The notes beneath the pieces are model-generated. The model did no database searches. It was given only the letters and a program-made list of their open reading frames with translations, and was not told the origin of the DNA. Below are positions 33,144 through 41,447 of a stretch of DNA of 64,000 nt, one piece after another (the first letter of the stretch is position 1; every line of letters begins with the position of its first letter). A program made the position numbers and the translations under genes. The DNA is from Nonomuraea helvata. Its GTDB lineage: Bacteria; Actinomycetota; Actinomycetes; Streptosporangiales; Streptosporangiaceae. The DNA is taken from NCBI RefSeq assembly GCF_039535785.1, contig NZ_BAAAXV010000009.1, positions 248,001-312,000 on the forward strand, read 5' to 3'.

Positions 33144-34880
33144 ATGAGGAGACTCATCGCGATCGCGGCCCTGCTCGGCGGCTACCTCGTGCTGCTGGTG
33201 GCGGCCCTCTGGCCGGCGCCGGCGGTGTTCGGGGCGGTCGCCGCGCTCTCCTACGTCATGGAGTACGTGACCGCGCGCGCGGCCAGGCCGCTGCCCGAGC
33301 TGCTCGGCAGGGTGCATCTGGGGACCACGCTGCGCTTCGCGGCCAGGGAGACGATGGCGCTGCTGCTGGTGGCGCGGACCGCGGGGGTGGACTCGCCGTG
33401 GTTCATGGCGCTGGCGGCCGGGATGTTCGCGATCCACGTGGTGCGCGCCGGGCACACCGGGCTGGCCCTGCGGCTCAAGGGGATGCTCAGCAGGATGCCG
33501 GTGACCACCCGCAACCTCGACGTCTCGGCGCTGCGCATCCCGAAGATGCCGCCCCCGTACCTGCGTGACAGCCGTAGCGTGCCCTTCCTCTACCTGGACG
33601 CCCTGCCCGTGCTCGGCGCGGCCGCAGGCGTCGGACCCGCCACGATCGGCGCCGTCCTGGCGCTCGCGCTGGGCGCCGCGGGGGCGCTGGCGCTCATCCC
33701 GTACGTGCGGCGCGCCACCCCCCTCACCGACCGGGCCAAAGTCCTGACGGTCGTCGGCGAGCAGGTCGAGAGGTACCGCCCCGAGGTCATCCTGTACTTC
33801 TCCGGCGCCACCGCGGCCGCCTACCAGGCCAGGATGTGGCTGCCCACGCTCGAGCGCATCGGCCGGCGCGCCATCGTCGTGCTGCGCGAGCGCGGCATGG
33901 CCGGCCACCTCGAATCGACCACGCTGCCGATGGTGTGCATCCCGTCGGCGGCCGACCTGATGAGTTTCCGCGCCCTGTCCAGCGCCAAGCTCTGCCTGTA
34001 CGTCGCCAACGTCGGCAGGAACGTCCACATGCTGCGCATCCCGCACCTGCGCAGCGCGTTCCTCAACCACGGCGACAGCGACAAGGAGGCCTCGTTCAAC
34101 CCGTTCTCGCGGGTGTACGACGAGGTGTGGGTGGCCGGGCCCGCGGGCCGCGACCGCTACCGCCGGGCCAAGGTGGGCGTCAGGGACGAGAACGTCCACG
34201 AGGTCGGCCGGCCGCAGCTCGAAGGCATCTCGACGCGGGGGCCCGAGCTGCCGTACCGCACCGTCCTGTACGCCCCCACCTGGGAGGGCTGGAACGACGA
34301 CCTGTTCCACACCTCGCTGATCACCATGGGCCCGCGCATCGTGCGGGCGCTGCTCGACCACCGGCCGCGGCTGCGCGTGATCTACAAGCCGCACCCGCTG
34401 ACCGGCCACCGCGACAAGCGCGCGACCCGCGCGCACAAGAAGATCGTGACCATGATCGAGGCGGCCGAGCTGGCCAAGTCGAAGGCCAGGCACCCTTCGC
34501 AGGCGTCCGGGGAGACGCCGCGGATCGAGCATCTGATCGTCACCGGGCCGGAGCCGCACCTGTACGACTGCTTCAACCAGTGCGACCTGCTGATCAGCGA
34601 CATCTCCAGCGTCGTGGCCGACTTCCTGGCCAGCGAGAAGCCGTACGCGGTGACGAACGTCTCGGGCCTGCCCGAGCAGGCCTTCCACGAGCGCTATCCG
34701 AGCACCGAGGCGGGCGTGCTGCTCGGGACGGACCTGGCCGGGCTCGCGGACCTCCTCGACGGGGAGGACACGCTCGCCCGTGCCAGGGTCAAGCTGAGGA
34801 CCTATCTGCTCGGACCGGAGACCCCGGACGCGCTGACCCGCTTCGACGCGGCGATCGAACGGGTCTTCGGGGAATCATGA
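33144..34880 (+). CDS. TagF/TarF-like CDP-polyol glycerophosphotransferase with membrane N-terminus
   Basis: The 578-residue protein has several hydrophobic segments in residues 1 to about 190 and then a cytosolic glycerophosphotransferase-like domain. Family features seen are TVLYAPTWEGW, VIYKPHPLTGH and CDLLISDISSVVADFL, the GT-B-like CDP-glycerol:polyol-phosphate pattern of TagF/TarL. Such enzymes polymerise glycerol- or ribitol-phosphate units of teichoic acids. It follows the TarI/IspD-like gene by 59 bp and is convergent with a GT2 gene, overlapping it by six bases. The membrane-spanning N-terminus is unlike the peripheral Bacillus enzymes. Confidence 0.85.
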   Translation: MRRLIAIAALLGGYLVLLVAALWPAPAVFGAVAALSYVMEYVTARAARPLPELLGRVHLGTTLRFAARETMALLLVARTAGVDSPWFMALAAGMFAIHVVRAGHTGLALRLKGMLSRMPVTTRNLDVSALRIPKMPPPYLRDSRSVPFLYLDALPVLGAAAGVGPATIGAVLALALGAAGALALIPYVRRATPLTDRAKVLTVVGEQVERYRPEVILYFSGATAAAYQARMWLPTLERIGRRAIVVLRERGMAGHLESTTLPMVCIPSAADLMSFRALSSAKLCLYVANVGRNVHMLRIPHLRSAFLNHGDSDKEASFNPFSRVYDEVWVAGPAGRDRYRRAKVGVRDENVHEVGRPQLEGISTRGPELPYRTVLYAPTWEGWNDDLFHTSLITMGPRIVRALLDHRPRLRVIYKPHPLTGHRDKRATRAHKKIVTMIEAAELAKSKARHPSQASGETPRIEHLIVTGPEPHLYDCFNQCDLLISDISSVVADFLASEKPYAVTNVSGLPEQAFHERYPSTEAGVLLGTDLAGLADLLDGEDTLARARVKLRTYLLGPETPDALTRFDAAIERVFGES

Positions 34881-35906
34881 GCCGGGCGGCCTGGCCAGCT
34901 TCTTCGGACTCGTGAGGAAGCCCCAGCCCCAGGAGCAGTGCATGGTCGCGTACACGACGGGCAGCCGCAGCAGCGCCGCCCCGGGCAGCCCGGAGCCGGT
35001 GAGCACCGAGCCCGCCGCTATGGCGACCGCGTAGCCCCCCGGGATGACGAGCGACCAGGGGAAGAACGGCGAGACGACCAGCCCCAGCAGCATGGCCAGC
35101 ACCGCGGCGGGCGGCGCGAGGTAGCGCAGGTTGATCGTGCCCTCATGGGTGCGCGAGACCACCCGCCGCCACCGGCCGTAGTGGAAGTACTGCTTGGCCA
35201 GCGCCTTGGCGTTGGGCCGGGGCCGGTAGGAGACCCGCATGCGCGGCTGGAACCAGACCAGGCCGCCGCTCTGGCGGATGCGGTGGTTCATCTCCCAGTC
35301 CTGGGCACGCTGGAAGTGCTCGTCGTAGCCGCCCACCCGGTCAAGCGCCGAGCGTCGGAAGACGCCGAGGTAGACGGTGTCGGCGGGGCCGGGCGTGCCA
35401 CCCACGTGGAAGGCGGCGGCGCCCACGCCGATCTTGGAAGTCATGGCGCAGGCGACGGCCTGCTCGAACGGCGTGACGCCCTCGGCCGCCATGATGCCGC
35501 CGACGTTGTCGGCGCCCGTCTCCTCCAGCGTCTCGACCGCGACGCGCAGGTAGTCGGGTGGCAGCATGGCATGGCCGTCGACCCTGGCGATGATGCCGTT
35601 GCGCGAGGCGGCGATGGCGGCATTCAGCGCGTTGGGGGTGCGGCCGGTCGGGTTGGGGACCACGGTCACCCGGGGATCGGCCGCCGCGATGGCGTCGGCG
35701 ACCTCCTGGGTGCGGTCTTGGGACGGACCCACGGCGAGCACGACTTCGATCTCACCTGGGTAGCTCTGGGCGAGGACCTGGTCGACGGCCTCGCGGAGGT
35801 GCCGCTCCTCGTTGAGGACCGGCATGATGACGGAAATGGGGGGCCAGGCACGCGTCTCCGCGGGGGCCTGCGGCGAGTCGGGGAACTGCTTCATGGCGGG
35901 GCTCAC
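34875..35906 (-). CDS. Glycosyltransferase family 2, ExoA-like with C-terminal membrane helices
   Basis: The 343-residue protein has ISVIMPVLNEERHLREA, the metal-binding ARVDGHAMLPPDY region and AQDWEMNHRIRQSGG, typical of ExoA-type GT2 enzymes. The C-terminal 90 residues hold two to three membrane segments. GTG 35906 or the ATG four codons later could start it. It is divergent from the second LCP gene. It probably extends a lipid-linked glycan at the cytoplasmic membrane. Confidence 0.88.
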   Translation of the reverse strand: MSPAMKQFPDSPQAPAETRAWPPISVIMPVLNEERHLREAVDQVLAQSYPGEIEVVLAVGPSQDRTQEVADAIAAADPRVTVVPNPTGRTPNALNAAIAASRNGIIARVDGHAMLPPDYLRVAVETLEETGADNVGGIMAAEGVTPFEQAVACAMTSKIGVGAAAFHVGGTPGPADTVYLGVFRRSALDRVGGYDEHFQRAQDWEMNHRIRQSGGLVWFQPRMRVSYRPRPNAKALAKQYFHYGRWRRVVSRTHEGTINLRYLAPPAAVLAMLLGLVVSPFFPWSLVIPGGYAVAIAAGSVLTGSGLPGAALLRLPVVYATMHCSWGWGFLTSPKKLARPPGS

Positions 35907-35974
35907 GCTACTGTACGACCAGGGGAGGAGGGCAATCGAAAGCCCGATCCTCCGGGTGACAAGAGGGGGACGGC

Positions 35975-37429
35975 ATGCGCGAAGGGGGAGGGCAGGTAGC
36001 GGGCGAGGAGGACGCCGGCGTGCTCGTGGGCGGGGACGCCTACGGCGGCGTCAAGCTCACGCCCACCCGCCCCCGCAGGCCGCTCAAGAGTGCCAAGGCC
36101 CGCCGGCGCAACGTGCTCGTCGCCGGCTTCCTGTCCACCGGGATCCTGGTCACCACCGGCGTGGTGTGGGCGACCCCGCGGCAGATCGGCACCGTCGACG
36201 CGGGCGTGTCGGCGCCGCCGTCGGCCCACGGCCCCGAGAACATCCTGCTGGTCGGCATCGACAAGCGCGACGACCTCACCCGCCAGCAGCAGAACCAGCT
36301 CAAGCTGGGCCGCGAGGCCGGCCAGCGCACCGACACCATGATGGTCATCCACCTGTCGGCGGACCACAAGCGCGTCACCGTGGTCAGCCTGCCGCGCGAC
36401 ACCTGGACGACGATCCCCGGCAAGGGCGACCACAAGATCAATTCGGCGTACCAGTTCGGCGGGCCCAAGCTCACCAAGCAGGCCGTGGAGGCCGCCACCG
36501 GGCTGCAGATCAACCGCTACATCGAGGTGAACATCCTCGGCTTCATCGACGTCGTCGACTCCCTCGGCGGCGTCACCGTCTGCACGCCCGTGCCGATCAA
36601 CGACCCCAAGGCCGGGGTCAACCTGCCTGCGGGCACCCACCAGCTCCAGGGCGTGCAGGCACTCGGCTACGCACGCACCCGCGCCACGGCCCGTTCCGAC
36701 CTCGACCGCATCGACCGGCAGCAGCAGGTCATCTCGGCCCTGCTCAACCGGGCGCTCAGCGCCGACACGCTGGCCAACCCGACCAAGCTGGCCGCGTTCG
36801 TCAACTCCACGCTGAGCACGGTCAAGGTCGATCCCGACGACGGGCTGCTCGGCCTGGCGACCCAGATGAGGGACGTCTCGCTCCAGGACGTGAAGTTCGC
36901 CGACGTGCCGCTGGCCAACGTCGACTTCAAGGCGCCCACGGGCGAGTCGGCGGTGCTGTGGGACAAGCAGGCCGCCCGCGACATGTTCGCCAGGATCAAC
37001 GCCGACCAGGACCTGGCCAAGCCCGCAACCCCGTCGCCCTCCCCGAAGCCGACGAACTCCGCCGTCCCGCCGGAGCGCATCACGCTCAAGATCAAGAACG
37101 GCACGCTCATCACGGGACTCGGCGCCCGCAGCAAGGCGGCGCTGGTCGCGTACGGCTTCAAGGTCCCCGGCGAGCCCGGCAACACGACGAAGAAGGACTA
37201 CAAGAAGACGGTCATCCGGTACGGCGCGGACCGCGAGGACTCGGCGAAGGTCGTGGCCGCCGCCATCCCGGGGGCGGAGCTTCGCAAGGCGGACCTCGAG
37301 GGCATCGAGGTGATTCTCGGTAGTGACCAGCCGAAAATCGCGAAACCGAAGTCCGCTTCCCAACCATCCTCGACGCCGAGTGTTACAAGCACGACGAAGA
37401 CGGCAATGGAAAATATATGTAAGAAATAA
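35975..37429 (+). CDS. LytR-CpsA-Psr (LCP) family protein, second of two
   Basis: The 484-residue protein has a basic N-terminus, one membrane anchor (VLVAGFLSTGILVTTGVVWA, about residues 47-66) and the LCP domain (ILLVGIDKRDD, QRTDTMMVIHL, VVSLPRDTWTTIPG, KINSAYQFGG, GYARTRATARSDLDRI). The C-terminal part (from about 365) contains a LytR_C-like segment (ITLKIKNGTLITGLGARSKA). ATG 35975 follows GGGGGA. It differs enough from the LCP at 20502 (RTRATARSDL against RLRHYGDGSDI) to suggest a separate polymer substrate, though both could act on the locus product. Confidence 0.93.
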   Translation: MREGGGQVAGEEDAGVLVGGDAYGGVKLTPTRPRRPLKSAKARRRNVLVAGFLSTGILVTTGVVWATPRQIGTVDAGVSAPPSAHGPENILLVGIDKRDDLTRQQQNQLKLGREAGQRTDTMMVIHLSADHKRVTVVSLPRDTWTTIPGKGDHKINSAYQFGGPKLTKQAVEAATGLQINRYIEVNILGFIDVVDSLGGVTVCTPVPINDPKAGVNLPAGTHQLQGVQALGYARTRATARSDLDRIDRQQQVISALLNRALSADTLANPTKLAAFVNSTLSTVKVDPDDGLLGLATQMRDVSLQDVKFADVPLANVDFKAPTGESAVLWDKQAARDMFARINADQDLAKPATPSPSPKPTNSAVPPERITLKIKNGTLITGLGARSKAALVAYGFKVPGEPGNTTKKDYKKTVIRYGADREDSAKVVAAAIPGAELRKADLEGIEVILGSDQPKIAKPKSASQPSSTPSVTSTTKTAMENICKK

Positions 37430-37464
37430 CAATAACGAGCGGCATATCGGGCAGGTGATGGCCC

Positions 37465-37812
37465 ATGGTGGTCAGATCGTGGCGGGAAGACCCCTGCATG
37501 GTGCTGCGCGTGGTCGGAGATCTCGACGTTGCCGGAGCACCCCGATTGCGAGTCGAGCTCGACGAGGCCATCGAGGCCGCCGATCCGCTCAACCTCGTCG
37601 TCGACCTGACCGAGGTACCGTTCTGCGACTCCGTGGGCCTCGGCGTGCTGGTGGCCACGCTCAACCACGTCCAGCGCGTGAAGGGCCGCCTGATCCTGGT
37701 GCTCGGCCCGGGCATGATCCGCCACCTGCTGACGATCACCAACCTCGACCGGCACTTCGAGACGCGCGAATCCCTCGGAGAGGCCTGCTCGGCCTTCGGC
37801 AACGCCGCCTGA
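37465..37812 (+). CDS. STAS-domain anti-sigma factor antagonist
   Basis: The 115-residue protein is a single STAS domain: LRVVGDLDVAGAPRLRVEL, then LVVDLTEVPFCDSVGLGVLV, where the Ser after Asp is the usual phosphorylation site. It would sequester an anti-sigma factor when unphosphorylated. No anti-sigma kinase or sigma factor lies beside it. ATG 37465 has AGGTG eight bases upstream. Confidence 0.9.
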   Translation: MVVRSWREDPCMVLRVVGDLDVAGAPRLRVELDEAIEAADPLNLVVDLTEVPFCDSVGLGVLVATLNHVQRVKGRLILVLGPGMIRHLLTITNLDRHFETRESLGEACSAFGNAA

Positions 37813-37943
37813 CCTCCGCGGGCGGCCCGGCTGATCGCCTTTGCGCGAGAACGTGCGAGAACATGGTCATGTCAGCACGGGCACACCTCAGCACGACCGC
37901 ATGACGTCGTGGGAGCGCCCTTTCAGGTGCGGAGGCTTTCACG

Positions 37944-38774
37944 TTGTTCGACCAGTTCCCCGAGCCAGGGCGCTCTCAGCTCGCGGCCGCCTTCGACGAG
38001 GGCAGGACCCGGCCTGAATGGTGCTTCGTGGAAGGGCAGGCCCGCCTCGCGTTCTGGGCGCCCTTCGCCGGCTCGGAGCCAGTGATCATCTGGCAGTTCG
38101 ACCCGGGGCCCGACCCCGTCGCCGCGGCCGAGCTGCTGCGCAGCAGCCTGCGCACGATGGGTCTGAGCAAGATAATTTACGACATCTCCCTCAAGCCGGG
38201 CCTGACCCCTGTCGTCGATCGCGCCGTCGAGCACGAGGCCCTGACCCTGGCCGGGTTCGCCATGGAGGTCGAGCGGCTGATGCTCGAATGGGTGACAGGG
38301 ACGGATGTCCCGCCCGACCCCGGCCGCCTGACGTACCACCCGGCGCGCCGCATGGACCCGGCCGAGGTGATCGACATCCTCGTCCGCGTCTCGGAGGGCT
38401 CGCTCGACTACGACACGCGGATCGAGGTGGCCACGGCGGGCGCCGAGCACGAAGCCCGATGGATGTACGACGACCTCGTCAACCGGAAGGCCAAGCCCGA
38501 CTGGTTCGTCATCGGCTACCTGGGCGACTCCCCCGTCGGCCTGGTGGCCCCCGACGACCACTCGATCGCCTACATCGGCGTCGTGCCCGAGCACCGCGGC
38601 CACGGCTACGTCGACGACCTCCTGGCCAGGGGCACGCGCACGCTCGCCGAGGCCGGCCTGCAGCGCATCGTCGCCGCCACTGACCTCGCCAACGTCCCCA
38701 CTGCCAACGCCTTCCTGCGTGCTGGATACTCGGAGGTCGGCCGGTTGTTCCGCTATTACTGGAGGGCATCGTGA
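37944..38774 (+). CDS. GNAT family N-acetyltransferase
   Basis: The 276-residue protein has an N-terminal half of unassigned type and a C-terminal GNAT domain: AYIGVVPEHRGHGYVDDLLA is motif A with the acetyl-CoA loop (R-G-H-G-Y), followed by TDLANVPTANAFLRAGY. The start is TTG 37944 behind GGAGG. Its stop overlaps the LLM oxidoreductase start (GTGA), so they are coupled. Substrate unknown. Confidence 0.88.
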   Translation: MFDQFPEPGRSQLAAAFDEGRTRPEWCFVEGQARLAFWAPFAGSEPVIIWQFDPGPDPVAAAELLRSSLRTMGLSKIIYDISLKPGLTPVVDRAVEHEALTLAGFAMEVERLMLEWVTGTDVPPDPGRLTYHPARRMDPAEVIDILVRVSEGSLDYDTRIEVATAGAEHEARWMYDDLVNRKAKPDWFVIGYLGDSPVGLVAPDDHSIAYIGVVPEHRGHGYVDDLLARGTRTLAEAGLQRIVAATDLANVPTANAFLRAGYSEVGRLFRYYWRAS

Positions 38775-39610
38775 GACTTGGCGTCATGTTCGACCGGGAC
38801 CTGCCGCCCGAGCGGCTGATCCCGTTCGCCAGAGCACTCGACGAGACGTCCGTGGACGACCTCTGGGTGGTGGAGGACCTCGGGTGGACCGGCGGCATCT
38901 CGGCCGCGGCCACCGCGCTCGCCGTCACCTCCAGGCTGCGCGTCGGCATCGGCATCACGCCCGCTCCCCTGCGTAACCCGATGCTGCTGGCGATGGAGCT
39001 GGCCAACCTGGCCAGGGTGCATCCCGGCCGGCTGGCCGCCGGCATCGGGCACGGCGTGGGCGACTGGATGCGCCAGGTGGGCGCCGCCCCGCCGTCGCCG
39101 CTGACCCTCCTGGAGGAGACCATCACGGCCGTACGCGCGCTGCTGCGCGGCGAGACGGTCACCCTGCACGGAAAGTCCGTCCACCTGGACGGGGTGTCCC
39201 TGGTGCACCCGCCGGCCGTGCCGCCGCCCGTGCTGGCCGGGGTGAAGGGGCCGCGCTCGCTGGCGCTGTCGGGCCGGGTCGCCCAGGGCACGATCCTGCC
39301 GGAGGGCGTCGGGCCCGCGCAGCTGCCCGGCATCCTGGACCAGATCGGGGGCGACGCCGACCACGAGCTGGTGGTCTTCACGTTCCTGCACACCGGGGCC
39401 GACTTCGCGGAGGTCACGCGTCCGATGGTGGAGGGGCAGGCGGGCTTCCTCGGGGTCGCGCCCGAGGAGGTGGTGATGGCCGTGGGCTCTCCTGAGGCGG
39501 CGGCCGCGCAGGTCAAGGCGCTGTGGGCGGCCGGGGCCGGCACGGTCGCGGTCCGGCCACTCGGCTCGGACCCGATCCAGCACGTCACCGCGCTCCTCTC
39601 GGCCCTCTGA
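38771..39610 (+). CDS. LLM-class (luciferase-like) oxidoreductase, probably F420-dependent
   Basis: The 279-residue TIM-barrel protein has DDLWVVEDLGWTGGISAAA and LRVGIGITPAPLRNPMLLAM, typical of F420-dependent members of the luciferase-like monooxygenase family. It would use F420H2 or FMNH2; the F420 preference is inferred from the actinobacterial subfamily and the presence of fbiABC nearby. GTG 38771 overlaps the stop of the GNAT gene, suggesting that the two act on related substrates. Confidence 0.87.
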   Translation: MRLGVMFDRDLPPERLIPFARALDETSVDDLWVVEDLGWTGGISAAATALAVTSRLRVGIGITPAPLRNPMLLAMELANLARVHPGRLAAGIGHGVGDWMRQVGAAPPSPLTLLEETITAVRALLRGETVTLHGKSVHLDGVSLVHPPAVPPPVLAGVKGPRSLALSGRVAQGTILPEGVGPAQLPGILDQIGGDADHELVVFTFLHTGADFAEVTRPMVEGQAGFLGVAPEEVVMAVGSPEAAAAQVKALWAAGAGTVAVRPLGSDPIQHVTALLSAL

Positions 39611-39648
39611 GGTCGCAGGGCCGCGGGTGGCCGTCCGCCAATGGCCGA

Positions 39649-39698
39649 ATGGTCGATGGCGGGCGGCCGGCGGTCGGTCGGATGGTCGATGGCGGGCG
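39649..39698. repeat. Pair of 17-bp direct repeats upstream of lipoprotein gene
   Basis: The sequence atggtcgatggcgggcg occurs at 39649-39665 and again at 39682-39698, 33 bp apart, that is about three helical turns. It lies 27 bases before the lipoprotein start. It could be a tandem operator or a slippage product. Confidence 0.7.
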
Positions 39699-39724
39699 AG
39701 GAACGCTCGGCCACGATCGTTGCC

Positions 39725-40471
39725 ATGAGCATCCCGATGAGGCAAGTCGTGGTGGCGCTCGCCATTGCGCTGGCGGCGGCCGGATGCGGGGTGGACCTCG
39801 AGGCAGAGGAGGTCCACTCCGCCCGGTCGTTCCCCCTGACCGGCCCTTTGACTGGCGCCGCCCTGCAGATCCGATCCTCCCTGGGCGGCGTGCGCGTCCT
39901 CCCCGGCACCGGCGGCCGGGTCGAGGTGGAGCGGTGGGTACGCGGCAAGGCCGCCGACGACGGCAACGCCACCTGGTCCCTCCGCGACGGCACCCTCCGC
40001 CTGGGCGCCGACTGCAGCATGGTCTTCGGCGACTGCGGCGCCCGCTATCACGTCAAGGTCCCGCCCGGTGTACGGCTGTCGATCGACGCGTCGGACGGCG
40101 TCATCCTGAACGGCCTCACCCAGGACGTGGACGTGTCCAGCGGGGACCGCATCCAGGTCACGGCCACCACGGGAAGGCTGCGGCTGACGAGCGAGGGGCC
40201 GATCACCGGTGACGGCCTGAAATCGCCGAACGTCAGGTGCCGGACGTCGGACGGCGCCATCGACCTGACGTTCGCCGGCCCGCCCACCGCCCTCGACCTG
40301 CAGTCCCGGGACGGCAGGGTGACCGCCACCGTGCCCAGGGCCGCCTACGCGATCAGCGCCCGCAGCCAGGAGGGCACCGAACGTTCCGAGCTCAAGCACG
40401 ACGCCAAGAGCCCCAACACCATCACGGCCCGCAGCACCTCGGGAGACGTCCGGATCCTCCTGGCCAAGTAG
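39725..40471 (+). CDS. Secreted lipoprotein with DUF4097-like beta-solenoid
   Basis: The 248-residue protein begins with a lipoprotein signal (MRQVVVALAIALAAAGC; lipobox LAAAGC). The mature part shows short repeating strands such as LRLTSEGPITGDGLKSPNVR and IDLTFAGPPTALDLQSRDGR, the pattern of DUF4097 or adhesin-like beta-solenoid proteins. It ends SGDVRILLAK. ATG 39725 is chosen because the signal follows directly; the open frame upstream has no ribosome site. Surface function unknown. Confidence 0.85.
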   Translation: MSIPMRQVVVALAIALAAAGCGVDLEAEEVHSARSFPLTGPLTGAALQIRSSLGGVRVLPGTGGRVEVERWVRGKAADDGNATWSLRDGTLRLGADCSMVFGDCGARYHVKVPPGVRLSIDASDGVILNGLTQDVDVSSGDRIQVTATTGRLRLTSEGPITGDGLKSPNVRCRTSDGAIDLTFAGPPTALDLQSRDGRVTATVPRAAYAISARSQEGTERSELKHDAKSPNTITARSTSGDVRILLAK

Positions 40472-40482
40472 CCCTCGGCCGG

Positions 40483-41301
40483 TTACTCCCAGATCCCGGC
40501 GTAACGCCCGTTCTCCGCGTTCACCTGGACCGGGAACAACCCCTTGTCCTTGAGGTCGTCGAACCGCTTCTGGTAGCTGGAGGACGTCATGTCGATGTAG
40601 TGGGCCCAGGTCTTGTCGCCGCCCTTGCGCCACACCGCGGTGTACGTCCCATCGGGCCCCACGGCCACCTTGACCGGCCGGAACCCCTGCTTCCGCTTGG
40701 CGTAGAAGGCGGCCTCGTGCTGCTCCCTGGTCCTGCCGTAGGTGCAGGACCAGGCCCCGCCCCTGTTGGCCGTCCACACGCCCACGTACCGCAGGTCGTC
40801 GGGGGTGCCGTACACGTCGACGGAGGTCAGCGCGAGCCCCTGGCCGGCGGCCTGCTGGTTGGCGGCGCCGAACTGATCGGGCGTCAGATCGGACTTGGCG
40901 ACGAACCTGCCGCTTCTCTTCTCGAAGATCGCCGTGAACACCGGCGAGTCGGCCGGCCCGGTGGCCGAGACGGAAACCGGCTGCGCCCCTTCCCGCAGCC
41001 CCTGGTCGAACCGCTGCTGGAACGTCTCGGCCGACATGCCCTGCCAGAGGCCCCAATTGGCCGGCGACCCGCCTTTCACCCATACGGCCGCATACCGCTC
41101 ACCATCGGAAACGTTTACCGTAATCGGGCGGAAGCCCTGATCCCTGAGCTGGCGGACCCGCTCCACGCTCTGGGCGGCCGTCAGACCGTGGTAGGCGACC
41201 CAGGCCGGACGCGCCTGTGCGTCGGCCGCGGGCGCCATCAGCGCCATCGGAGCGGCGACTCCGATCAGCAAGGAGACGGTCTTCCTCGTGGCCCGCCGCA
41301 T
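40483..41301 (-). CDS. Secreted protein of five BTRD1-like tandem repeats
   Basis: The 272-residue protein has a signal peptide (MRRATRKTVSLLIGVAAPMA then PAADAQA) and five repeats of about 45-50 residues. Each is built as a helix with LRDQGFRPITV-like text followed by a strand ending in Y-x-A-V/I-W (AAVWVKGG, VGVWTANRGG, TAVWRKGG, AGIWE). This matches the bacterial tandem repeat domain BTRD1 known from polyglycine hydrolases, but no protease domain is attached. ATG 41301 has GGGAGG only three bases before it; TTG 41340 is the longer alternative. Probably an extracellular binding protein; role unknown. Confidence 0.82.
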   Translation of the reverse strand: MRRATRKTVSLLIGVAAPMALMAPAADAQARPAWVAYHGLTAAQSVERVRQLRDQGFRPITVNVSDGERYAAVWVKGGSPANWGLWQGMSAETFQQRFDQGLREGAQPVSVSATGPADSPVFTAIFEKRSGRFVAKSDLTPDQFGAANQQAAGQGLALTSVDVYGTPDDLRYVGVWTANRGGAWSCTYGRTREQHEAAFYAKRKQGFRPVKVAVGPDGTYTAVWRKGGDKTWAHYIDMTSSSYQKRFDDLKDKGLFPVQVNAENGRYAGIWE

Positions 41302-41447
41302 GACCCTCCCAATGTCGTTGCCCGTTCGCGAGATGAGCAACGACCCTAACAGCCGTGGCCGCCCGTCGCGGGCAGGTCGCTCAGGCTCAGAGGCCGGGGA
41401 CGGGGTGCGCCGCCCCCGGACATCTCGGAGCCGGGTGAGGGTTCGCC

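Noticed and set aside
38756..41083. Open frame of about 775 codons on the minus strand
   Set aside because: It is antisense to the LLM oxidoreductase and lipoprotein genes and frame-shifted against the BTRD1-like gene; it has no ribosome site or motif.
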